Source: Saccharicrinis sp041595375
Lineage (GTDB): Bacteria > Bacteroidota > Bacteroidia > Bacteroidales > Marinilabiliaceae
Direction of reading: 5' to 3'
Length of the DNA: 5,585 bases
NCBI GenBank assembly: GCA_041595375.1
Contig: JBFHKL010000271.1
Span: 1-5,585, forward strand
This document shows, piece by piece, positions 1 through 5,542 of this stretch. Made by a program: the position numbers and the translations under genes. Positions within the stretch are counted from its first letter, which is position 1. Every line of letters begins with the position of its first letter. A model generated the notes under the pieces. It made no database searches and was not told where the DNA came from. It was given only the letters and a program-made list of their open reading frames with translations.

Positions 1-70
1 TCTGAAGGGATTCGAACCCCTAACCTCTGCGGCCGTAACGCAGTGCACTATCCAGTTATGCTACAGATCC
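1..70 (-). tRNA. tRNA-Arg (anticodon ACG), 3' end cut off by window edge
   Basis: Read on the minus strand, the sequence folds as a tRNA. The acceptor strand is GGATCTG (70-64), and the D-arm has GCAT pairing with GTGC. The anticodon stem is CTGCG/CGCAG around the loop TTACGGC, giving anticodon ACG (arginine, CGN codons). A five-base variable loop follows, then the T-arm AGGGG-TTCGAAT-CCCTT with the conserved TTCGAAT loop. The 3' acceptor strand should read CAGATCC, but only CAGA is inside the window, so about three bases, the discriminator base and any CCA lie outside. The ACG anticodon is normally deaminated to ICG in bacteria. The gene is divergent from the first protein gene and has its own promoter. 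Confidence 0.96.
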
Positions 71-107
71 ATTATTATTTTGAGAACCATTTTCCTCAAA
101 TGCGGTG

Positions 108-140
108 CAAATATAGGCAATAAAATATTAATTTCACAAA
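108..140 (-). promoter_or_regulatory. Bacteroidota-type promoter of the tRNA-Arg gene
   Basis: On the minus strand, TTTG (140-137) is followed after 21 bases by TATATTTG (115-108). This matches the Bacteroidota primary-sigma consensus TTTG (-33) and TAnnTTTG (-7) with normal spacing. Transcription would start near 100-104, about 30 bases before the tRNA 5' end. It is one of the best pointers to the phylum in this window. Confidence 0.8.
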
Positions 141-783
141 CCTTTATGCAAAAAATAATAAATCAAAAAACTCTAAAGACCCAGCAAATACAGTTAAACA
201 CAAGACGCCCAAATTATTAAACAAAAATCATATCATAAATTAAAATGCCTAAAAAAATACAAACAGCATTTAATATCACTTCAAAATCTCTTGAGTTGCA
301 ATTTCGCATAGACAGGCCAATACAAATTTCCATTTTATAAACATTAAAGAAATACATATTAAAATAGACTTGGTGCATAAATCCTTTTTTGCACAATCTT
401 TAAAAAACAGACATTACTGATTTTAAAAAAATTGCAGATATAATTAAAAACAGCCCTTTATATCACTACAGCTTACCGTATGCTCTACAAATAGCCATCT
501 TTAAAACTTATCTCCCTATGTGAATCAATGGTTGAATATGATTAAAAACAAAGAGGCTTGGTCTGAGATAAATGATTAAACATTTATGAGATCATATATA
601 TGAACCCTGATCAAAGATAACTCTGAGATACTTACGTCAAGTAAAAGGATAAAAGAAATAAATGACATCATAAAATTAAAATAGCGGACGATATGTTTTC
701 TACTGCCGTCTCAAAGATGAAAACAAGCTATTAAATTACTGTTCCCCTGACTAATTGAAAAAAAAATATACAAGGAGCTAGCT

Positions 784-954
784 ATGTTAGGACTAGCAAA
801 TACCTGATTGACCATGCTTTTAGCTAACGCCCTGCTATCATTTAAACTATACCTTTACCCCTTGATCTTATTAATAATTATTGTTTTACTATGAAAAAGC
901 ACTAAAGCATTCTATTTTTGCATTCAAATTAATTTTAAACTAGACAAAATATAA
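784..954 (+). other. Shine-Dalgarno-led short frame broken only by TGA codons; possible leader peptide or gene remnant
   Basis: AAGGAG (772-777) lies six bases before an ATG at 784, a strong Shine-Dalgarno unlike those of the other genes here. The frame reads MLGLANT and then TGA (805-807). It continues through an ATG at 814 that starts a 26-residue, very hydrophobic peptide (with the run PLILLIIIVLL) ending at TGA 892-894. It stays open to TAA at 952-954, which overlaps the ATG of the next gene as TAATG. Possible readings are a seven-residue leader, a small one-helix membrane peptide from 814, a decayed gene, or chance. I do not recognise a family. Palindromes AGCTAGCT (776-783) and TTAGCTAA (820-827) lie in the same stretch. 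Confidence 0.2.
913..920 (+). promoter_or_regulatory. Candidate -7 promoter element of the dehydratase-like gene
   Basis: TATTTTTG is an exact match to the Bacteroidota -7 consensus TAnnTTTG and lies 33 bases before the ATG at 954. A start near 925 would give a leader of about 30 bases. The -33 box is poor: only TTTTA-like sequence is found at 884-888, with no TTTG at the usual 19-21 base spacing. Promoter strength may therefore depend on an activator, or the match may be fortuitous. Confidence 0.45.
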
Positions 955-2228
955 TGGCTGATTACACAAAAATGTGGACTGATCTTGGTTTAGATCTGAA
1001 CAATCATGACGCCCTATTAGAAAATTTAGGCGGAGCTTATCAATCTATTTTCATGTCGCAAGAAAAGCGACCTGAAGGCATGTCATACTTTGACTTTGTA
1101 ATGAGCGAAGCACATGGATTAAGAATTAAAGAGCTTAATGACGAACGTGAAAAGGGTCGTAAAATAATAGGCTCATTTTGTGTATTTGTTCCTGAGGAAA
1201 TTGTATTGGCTGCAGGATGTACTTCTGTTGGCTTATGCTCAGGTGCCGACTTTGCTCAGGAAGAAGTAGAAAAAGTAGTTCCTCGCAATACCTGTTCATT
1301 GATTAAATCATTCTTTGGCTTTAAACTAGGAAAAGTATGTCCTTACATGGAGGTATCGGATTTGATTGTTGGAGAAAACACCTGCGACGGAAAGAAAAAA
1401 TCATTTGAGACTTTCAAAGAGATGGTGCCAAACTTTTATCAAATGGATCTGCCTCAGACAAAAACTCCACAATCAAAGGAGATGCTCAAGCAAGAATTCA
1501 TGCGTTTTCTTAAACAACTGGAGGACATGTCTGGCAATACGGTTAGTTATGAAAGTTTAAAAGAAGGAATTGCTATTACTAATGCAAAACGGAAAGCCTT
1601 ACACCGTTTATCAGCACTTCGCGCTGCCGATCCTGCTCCTATATCTGGTTTAGATGGGCTATTAATTAATCAAGTATCATTTTTAGACAATCCGGTTCGT
1701 TTTACAGAAAATGTAAATGCTATCTGTGATAAAATTGAAGCTGAGATTGAAGATCAAAAGGGAGTGAAAAAAGCCAAAGCACCTCGTATTCTTATTTCAG
1801 GTTGCCCAATGGCCATTCCTAACTGGAAATTACCTTCTATAATTGAATCTACAGGTGCCGTCATTGTTGGTGAAGAATCATGTATTGGAGAACGCGGGCT
1901 ACGTAACACTACAGATGATTCTGCTGAAACTCTAGATGGATTAATAGATGCTATTGTTGACCGTTATTTTAAAATAGACTGTGCTGTTTTTACACCTAAT
2001 CAGGAACGTATAGAGCATATCAAAGAAATGACAAAAAAATATAAGGCAGATGGAGTAATTCATTATGGACTTCAATTCTGCCAGCCATATGTTATGGAAT
2101 CATTCTCTGTAGAAAAACAGTTAGAAAAAGAAGGCATTTCTGTATTACGTTTAGAAACTGATTATAGTCAAGAAGATATAGGACAGTTATCAACACGTGT
2201 AGAAGCATTTGTTGAGATTATTAAATAA
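954..2228 (+). CDS. 2-hydroxyacyl-CoA dehydratase (HgdB/BcrC/BadD-like) family protein, probable double-cubane-cluster protein
   Basis: This 424-residue cytoplasmic iron-sulfur enzyme has no signal peptide or membrane segment. Family signatures run along its length: PEEIVLAAGC (80-89), NTCSLIKSFFG (112-122), CPYMEVSDLIVGENTCDGKKK (129-149, the most typical motif), ISGCPMAIPNWK (281-292), GEESCIGERG (306-315) and HYGLQFCQPY (370-379). It has eleven cysteines. C89, C114, C129, C144, C284, C310 and C376 sit in conserved motifs and are the likely cluster ligands (inference). Fermentative dehydratases have two related subunits plus a CoA-transferase. Here a single subunit is paired only with an activator gene, 164 bases downstream. 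That arrangement matches the double-cubane-cluster protein ([8Fe-9S]) type and E. coli YjiM/YjiL. Double-cubane proteins reduce small molecules such as acetylene, azide and hydrazine in vitro; the natural substrate is unknown. The ATG at 954 is well placed behind a promoter element, in an A-rich leader without Shine-Dalgarno. Family assignment is secure; the double-cubane subtype is likely. Confidence 0.9.
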   Translation: MADYTKMWTDLGLDLNNHDALLENLGGAYQSIFMSQEKRPEGMSYFDFVMSEAHGLRIKELNDEREKGRKIIGSFCVFVPEEIVLAAGCTSVGLCSGADFAQEEVEKVVPRNTCSLIKSFFGFKLGKVCPYMEVSDLIVGENTCDGKKKSFETFKEMVPNFYQMDLPQTKTPQSKEMLKQEFMRFLKQLEDMSGNTVSYESLKEGIAITNAKRKALHRLSALRAADPAPISGLDGLLINQVSFLDNPVRFTENVNAICDKIEAEIEDQKGVKKAKAPRILISGCPMAIPNWKLPSIIESTGAVIVGEESCIGERGLRNTTDDSAETLDGLIDAIVDRYFKIDCAVFTPNQERIEHIKEMTKKYKADGVIHYGLQFCQPYVMESFSVEKQLEKEGISVLRLETDYSQEDIGQLSTRVEAFVEIIK

Positions 2229-2249
2229 AACATTTTAATATAAACGCTT

Positions 2250-2293
2250 AAAGGGAAAAACAGAGCTTATCATCATCTCCATTTTTCCCTTTT
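2250..2293 (+). terminator. Hairpin after the dehydratase-like gene, possible terminator or attenuator
   Basis: AAAGGGAAAAA (2250-2260) pairs perfectly over 11 bases with TTTTTCCCTTT (2282-2292), enclosing a 21-base loop. It begins 22 bases after the stop codon. The descending arm ends in a short T run. The long loop and short tail make it weaker than a textbook terminator, so it may give partial read-through, or 3'-end protection, between the enzyme gene and its activator gene. Confidence 0.45.
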
Positions 2294-2303
2294 AGGTAAA
2301 ATA

Positions 2304-2385
2304 AAACTGGCATGGCCAGAGCAAGTATTCGAATACGATAAATCACAATTCATATTTGCTCTGATCATTTAAGTTTTGCCAATTT
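2304..2385 (+). promoter_or_regulatory. Nested inverted repeats in the leader of the activator gene
   Basis: Three layers of symmetry fill the space just before the start at 2393. The outer arms AAACTGGCA (2304-2312) and TGCCAATTT (2377-2385) pair with one mismatch. The middle arms CAGAGCAA (2317-2324) and TTGCTCTG (2356-2363) pair perfectly. Inside is the exact 12-bp palindrome GTATTCGAATAC (2325-2336). It could be a folded RNA leader controlling translation of the activator, an operator, or part of the termination region. I recognise no known riboswitch. No good promoter was found; the nearest -7-like string is AAGTTTTG (2371-2378), one mismatch. Confidence 0.35.
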
Positions 2386-2392
2386 AAAACAC

Positions 2393-3136
2393 ATGAAGCA
2401 GGCAGGTATTGATATAGGTTCGCGTAGCATTGAATTAGTTGTTTTAGAAAATAGTAAAATTGTTACTACGCGTCAAACCACTTCAGGACACAATCCTGTT
2501 GAACGTGTACGGGAGTTACTATCCGACATTTCTTTTGACAGAATGATGGCCACAGGTTATGGTCGTAGTATAGTAGAGGTGGCCTTCGATTTTTCAACAG
2601 TAACAGAAATAAAAGCCTACGGAACCGGTGCAGCCTCTTTGTACCCCGGAATTAGAGGAGTGCTTGATATTGGCGGACAAGACACGAAAGTAATTACGCT
2701 TAATGAAAAGGGAAAGGTAATTAAGTTTGAGATGAATGATAAATGTGCTGCTGGAACAGGTAAGTTTCTGGAGATGATGGAGTCAACACTTGGTTACGAC
2801 AAGCACACTATAGGTACCTCTGCAATGAAAGGTCAAAAGGGTATTGAAATTAATAGCATGTGTGCCGTCTTTGCAGAATCTGAAGTTACCTCTTTAATGG
2901 CAAAAGGCTGTGATAGAGCTGATATAGCCCTTGCCATACACCAGTCGGTATGTCGTCGTGCAATTGGAATGATTCGCAGGCAGAATATTGGTTTTCCTTT
3001 GATGTTTGCAGGAGGTGTTGCCAATAATTCTTGTATGATACATCTTCTTCGCGAAGTATTAGGTGAAGACTTAATTATTCCTGAATCACCTCAATATCTA
3101 GGAGCTTATGGAGCTGCAATACTGGCAGGAGAATAG
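2393..3136 (+). CDS. Acyl-CoA dehydratase activase / ATP-dependent double-cubane-protein reductase (HgdC/BadF/BcrA family)
   Basis: This 247-residue ASKHA-fold ATPase is the obligate electron donor of the preceding enzyme type. The fold motifs appear in order: GIDIGSRS (5-12, phosphate loop), ATGYGR (53-58), LDIGGQDTK (91-99, second phosphate/Mg site), NDKCAAGTGKFLE (115-127), NSMCAVFAESEVTSL (154-168) and FAGGVANN (205-212, adenosine side). C118 and C157 are 39 residues apart, as are the two cysteines of HgdC from Acidaminococcus. They should bind one [4Fe-4S] cluster across the homodimer interface. ATP hydrolysis opens the helices next to the cluster and drives a low-potential electron into the partner. 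Where HgdC has SELSCHAMGA, this protein has TEIKAYGTGA (71-80), so the histidine is replaced by tyrosine. The length is normal (about 250-270). It resembles E. coli YjiL and double-cubane reductases. The ATG at 2393 puts the fold's first strand directly at the N terminus. The function is near certain, the exact partner inferred from adjacency. Confidence 0.94.
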   Translation: MKQAGIDIGSRSIELVVLENSKIVTTRQTTSGHNPVERVRELLSDISFDRMMATGYGRSIVEVAFDFSTVTEIKAYGTGAASLYPGIRGVLDIGGQDTKVITLNEKGKVIKFEMNDKCAAGTGKFLEMMESTLGYDKHTIGTSAMKGQKGIEINSMCAVFAESEVTSLMAKGCDRADIALAIHQSVCRRAIGMIRRQNIGFPLMFAGGVANNSCMIHLLREVLGEDLIIPESPQYLGAYGAAILAGE

Positions 3137-3146
3137 TATTTACAGC

Positions 3147-3200
3147 ATTCACCCCGTGAATATATTTCTTTTACAGTATTATACTCTGCAGTAGAGTTTT
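3147..3200 (+). terminator. Terminator candidate after the activator gene
   Basis: Eleven bases after the stop codon, ATTCAC-CCC-GTGAAT (3147-3161) forms a perfect six-pair hairpin with a three-base loop, followed by the T-rich run TATATTTCTTTT. A second small hairpin, ACTCT-GCAGT-AGAGT (3183-3197), runs directly into TTTTG. Together they are a plausible two-step intrinsic terminator. The stems are short, so efficiency may be modest. Confidence 0.45.
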
Positions 3201-3565
3201 GTATTTGTTTATTAACAAAACACTGGCCAAGTTTTATTTAGTCCTCCGAATTAATGTGAGAATAATCTTCAGTGTGTTTAAAATCTAAGATATTAATGAG
3301 AAAATCATTTTTGTCTCTGGCAACATAAGCTTTTTATTTTCTATACCTTCATAAAATCAGGTTATAGACATTTCAATAAACACAACTGAACTTTTTTACC
3401 GCTCCAAACCAATTAGTTAACATTATAAAACTTGCATACTATTGCTTAAGCTCTCACAACATTTGAATTCATATATCTTACTTAATTCTAATGTATTGCT
3501 TATTACACCATCACTATCCAATTAAACAACAGATAATACCATTTTAATGATGAAATGAGCGTATG

Positions 3566-3625
3566 TGATAATGCCGATCGATTAGCGAAAGCGTTAAATG
3601 CGAAGCAAAATTAACGCTCTTATCA
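3566..3625 (-). terminator. Imperfect long hairpin downstream of the regulator gene
   Basis: An inner perfect stem, AGCGTTAA (3590-3597) with TTAACGCT (3611-3618), encloses a 13-base loop. An outer stem, TGATAA (3566-3571) with TTATCA (3620-3625), pairs around it. The structure starts about 35 bases after the regulator's stop codon on the minus strand and is its best terminator candidate. No clean T run follows on that strand, so it may instead be a processing or 3'-end stability structure. Confidence 0.35.
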
Positions 3626-3658
3626 ATAACAAATCGTTATAAAAACAGTTACAATCCA

Positions 3659-4333
3659 TTATTTTAAACAATCACGCAAAGCCTGAACATCTATTACACT
3701 AACCATTTTTCCTTCGGCACGAATAATTCCATCGTGATGCAATTCCCGCATACCTCTTCCTACCGAAGGGCGTGTGACACCAAATAATTCAGCCAGCTCG
3801 TTTTGCGATTTATCCAACATAAATTCATTATTTTCTCCTCCAGAAAGTTGTAATAAATAATTAGCTATTTTCCCTTTAATAGTTTGAAAAGCCAAAAACT
3901 TAATTTTTTGCGATAGAAATTGCGAGCGGTTAGAAATGGTATTTAAAAAATTAAGTAAGATCTGTTCATTCTGTTGAAACATTTGTAACACCGATGCTTT
4001 GGGTATCACCAGCAACTCTGATGCTTTATTAGCTATAATATTTACCGGAAAATTATTTGACTTACCAAATAAAAAGGCAACAGCCAACGGACGAGGTGGC
4101 TCAATATCCTCTATTTTTATACTCTTTCCCGAAAAATCAATCATCTCCCCTTTTACACTTCCAGTTAAAACAATATACAACCGATCAACCTTTTCTCCCG
4201 CATAAACAATTAATTGTCCTTCTGTATATCTTTTTATCTGATAATGAATACCTGCCATTGTCTGACTAAGTTCATCTGTCGTTAAACCAATAAATAGGGG
4301 GCTTTTTTCCAACATTGGAAAGTTATGGATCAT
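3659..4333 (-). CDS. Crp/Fnr-family transcriptional regulator, HcpR-like
   Basis: This 224-residue cytoplasmic DNA-binding protein has the standard Crp/Fnr layout. A cyclic-nucleotide-type beta-barrel spans about residues 15-120 (with YTEGQLIVYAGEKVDRLYIVLTG at 36-58), then a long dimerisation helix (about 121-150), then a winged helix-turn-helix (about 152-215) with KSQNELAELFGVTRPSVGRGM (175-195) as helix-turn-helix core. The only cysteine is C222, so it cannot bind the N-terminal [4Fe-4S] cluster of true FNR. No cAMP-pocket signature is evident either. Divergent from the ferredoxin and hcp genes, it fits HcpR, the regulator of Hcp in anaerobes. In Porphyromonas gingivalis HcpR senses nitric oxide through heme; H3, H30, H199 and H200 are the only histidines here. 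It probably binds the inverted repeat at 4437-4452. The ATG at 4333 is used; an internal ATG seven codons in (MLEKSPLF) is equally possible. Family is certain; the HcpR role is inferred from context. Confidence 0.88.
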   Translation of the reverse strand: MIHNFPMLEKSPLFIGLTTDELSQTMAGIHYQIKRYTEGQLIVYAGEKVDRLYIVLTGSVKGEMIDFSGKSIKIEDIEPPRPLAVAFLFGKSNNFPVNIIANKASELLVIPKASVLQMFQQNEQILLNFLNTISNRSQFLSQKIKFLAFQTIKGKIANYLLQLSGGENNEFMLDKSQNELAELFGVTRPSVGRGMRELHHDGIIRAEGKMVSVIDVQALRDCLK

Positions 4334-4436
4334 ACATACTTATTTTTACTCAAAGCCCGAACATTAAACTATCACAGGCAAGAATTTTATAATTACAGCT
4401 TAAATTTTAAATAAATATACAAACTTTTCTTACAGT

Positions 4437-4452
4437 TGTAACATTTGTTACA
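4437..4452. promoter_or_regulatory. Probable Crp/Fnr (HcpR-like) operator, perfect inverted repeat
   Basis: TGTAAC-ATTT-GTTACA is a perfect 16-bp palindrome. Read as TGTAA-N6-TTACA it has the exact geometry of Crp/Fnr boxes. It lies in the divergent gap, 53 bases before the ferredoxin gene and 104 bases before the regulator gene. Its centre (4444.5) is about 42 bases from the transcription start expected from the -7 element at 4475-4482, the class II activator position. The adjacent regulator is the obvious ligand. Confidence 0.8.
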
Positions 4453-4474
4453 GGCTTTATAATATAAATAGGTA

Positions 4475-4482
4475 CACCTTTG
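4475..4482 (+). promoter_or_regulatory. Candidate -7 element of the ferredoxin/hcp promoter
   Basis: CACCTTTG matches five of the six fixed bases of TAnnTTTG and lies 22 bases before the ATG at 4505, so the leader would be about 19 bases. No TTTG -33 box lies at the normal distance; the palindromic operator sits just upstream instead. This is what an activator-dependent promoter should look like, but the element is short and imperfect. Confidence 0.45.
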
Positions 4483-4504
4483 CATTATAGAAAAACATTA
4501 ACTG

Positions 4505-5386
4505 ATGAAAAGAGAAGTAATTAAAATAGATGAAGATTTATGTAATGGATGCGGCGAATGTATTCCTGCCTGTCACGAGGGCGCCTTACAAATAATTGAT
4601 GGTAAAGCCAGATTGGTGAGCGATTTAATGTGTGATGGATTAGGTGCATGTCTGGGTCATTGTCCACAAGGGGCTATGGAAATAGAGCACAGAGAAGCCG
4701 AAGCTTACAATGAAACCAAAGTGATGGAGCTGATGGTAAGCAAAGGGAAAAATACGGTTATTGCCCATTTAAAACACCTTAAAGATCATAACGAAATGGC
4801 GTTCGTTAAAGAAGCCATGGGCTTTTTAAAAAACAACACCGATAAGTATGACTTTGATTTACAGGAAGTGATTAATGCGATGCATCAGAAAATAGAAACT
4901 ACTCCTATGCCACAACAGGGAGGTGGATGCCCAGGCTCACAAAGCAGAGAGATTAAAAGAGAAGCATTTTCTCTCGTTAATGAAACACCTGTTCAGTCGG
5001 CTGCATCTGAATTACGTCAATGGCCAACACAAATGCATTTAATTAATCCCGCTGCCAGCTTTTTTAAGGAAGCCGATATGGTACTTGCTGCTGACTGTGT
5101 CCCTTTTGCCATGGGTAATTTTCATCAGAAATTTCTTAAAAACAAAGTTATGGCAAACGCTTGTCCCAAGTTAGATCATGGACAAGATGCCTATTTAAGC
5201 AAGCTGGTTTCATTAATAGATGATGCCAAAATTAACTCTCTAACAGTTGTAATGATGCAGGTACCTTGCTGTGGTGGTTTAATACGCCTGGCTCAACAGG
5301 CTTTAGAACTGGCATCCAGAAAAATTCCGATTAAACAAGTGATTATTTCCATTGAAGGAGATATACTAAGAGAAGAATGGGTGTAG
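4505..5386 (+). CDS. Ferredoxin-domain iron-sulfur protein of the hcp locus (FrdX-like)
   Basis: This 293-residue cytoplasmic protein is a probable electron donor or accessory factor for hybrid cluster protein. An N-terminal bacterial ferredoxin domain (1-62) carries a complete [4Fe-4S] motif, C13-x2-C16-x2-C19-x3-C23. Its second motif, CDGLGACLGHCP (43-54), has cysteines only at 43, 49 and 53; position 46 is leucine. The middle (about 65-135) looks helical and charged. The C-terminal domain starts with GGGCPGS (139-145) and has SELRQWPTQMHLINPAA (168-184), AADCVPFAMGNFH (195-207), ACPKLD (219-224) and VPCCGG (253-258), so five more cysteines (C142, C198, C220, C255, C256) may hold another metal centre. 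Proteins of this layout recur next to hcp in anaerobes, including Desulfovibrio, where the name frdX has been used. It is 156 bases upstream of hcp on the same strand and behind the operator at 4437-4452, so probably induced with hcp. Family and context are firm; the biochemical role is not established. Confidence 0.88.
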   Translation: MKREVIKIDEDLCNGCGECIPACHEGALQIIDGKARLVSDLMCDGLGACLGHCPQGAMEIEHREAEAYNETKVMELMVSKGKNTVIAHLKHLKDHNEMAFVKEAMGFLKNNTDKYDFDLQEVINAMHQKIETTPMPQQGGGCPGSQSREIKREAFSLVNETPVQSAASELRQWPTQMHLINPAASFFKEADMVLAADCVPFAMGNFHQKFLKNKVMANACPKLDHGQDAYLSKLVSLIDDAKINSLTVVMMQVPCCGGLIRLAQQALELASRKIPIKQVIISIEGDILREEWV

Positions 5387-5467
5387 TTATAATTTACCAT
5401 AACCGTATTTAGCAGAGACAATTACACTATTATTTGCTTAATGCACTAGTATATTACCAATAATGAA

Positions 5468-5500
5468 TGGCTTTTAGCCACATGGAAATAATAAAAGCCA
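5468..5500 (+). other. Hairpin between the ferredoxin-like gene and hcp
   Basis: TGGCTTTTA (5468-5476) pairs perfectly over nine bases with TAAAAGCCA (5492-5500), around a 15-base loop. It lies about 80 bases after the ferredoxin stop and about 40 bases before the hcp start. No true T run follows (only AT-rich sequence), so it is more likely an mRNA processing or attenuation element than a strong terminator. No second copy of the TGTAAC/GTTACA operator is present in this gap, which favours transcription of hcp from the upstream promoter. Confidence 0.4.
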
Positions 5501-5542
5501 ATAGATTAATATAATTTTATTTATAATTAAAAATATTATATC

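Larger units (their letters stand above)
71..953. other. Long AT-rich intergenic region (about 880 bases)
   Basis: No open reading frame of convincing length or composition is present on either strand between the divergent tRNA and the dehydratase-like gene. The left end holds the tRNA promoter and the right end the promoter of the next gene. In between I see only short AT-rich inverted repeats (for example ATAAATG/CATTTAT at 568-587), a nine-base direct repeat (TCTGAGATA at 562-570 and 622-630), and the TGA-interrupted frame listed separately. A small RNA or a long leader cannot be excluded from sequence alone. Confidence 0.6.
3137..3658. other. Noncoding region between convergent genes (about 520 bases)
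   Basis: This gap separates the activator gene (plus strand) from the regulator gene (minus strand), so the two transcripts converge here. The left end holds the terminator candidate at 3147-3200 and the right end the hairpin at 3566-3625. The middle, roughly 3210-3560, is AT-rich, with no credible open reading frame, no tRNA-like fold and no insertion-sequence ends that I can see. Confidence 0.6.

Noticed and set aside
562..630. Nine-base direct repeat TCTGAGATA at 562-570 and 622-630, and AT-rich hairpin ATAAATG/CATTTAT at 568-587
   Set aside because: Too short and AT-rich to stand out from background in an 880-base noncoding region; no link to a gene start.
1366..1560. 64-codon open frame on the plus strand inside the dehydratase-like gene
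   Set aside because: It lies wholly within a well-conserved gene in another frame, and its translation has no recognisable motif.
2833..3024. 63-codon open frame on the minus strand inside the activator gene
   Set aside because: Antisense shadow of conserved coding sequence; no start signals or motif support.
3204..3219. TTTGTT-TATT-AACAAA hairpin
   Set aside because: All but one pair AT and no T run follows on either strand, so not supported as a terminator on its own.
3648..3653. GTTACA half-site just beyond the regulator's 3' end
   Set aside because: No matching TGTAAC ten bases upstream, and no gene starts there for it to control.
3983..3990. TTGTAACA resembling a half of the operator
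   Set aside because: It is inside the regulator's coding sequence, lacks a symmetric partner at the right spacing and is explained by codons.
3999..4269. Two overlapping plus-strand frames (3999-4205 and 4057-4269) opposite the regulator gene
   Set aside because: Antisense to a clear Crp/Fnr gene; low-complexity translations without family resemblance.
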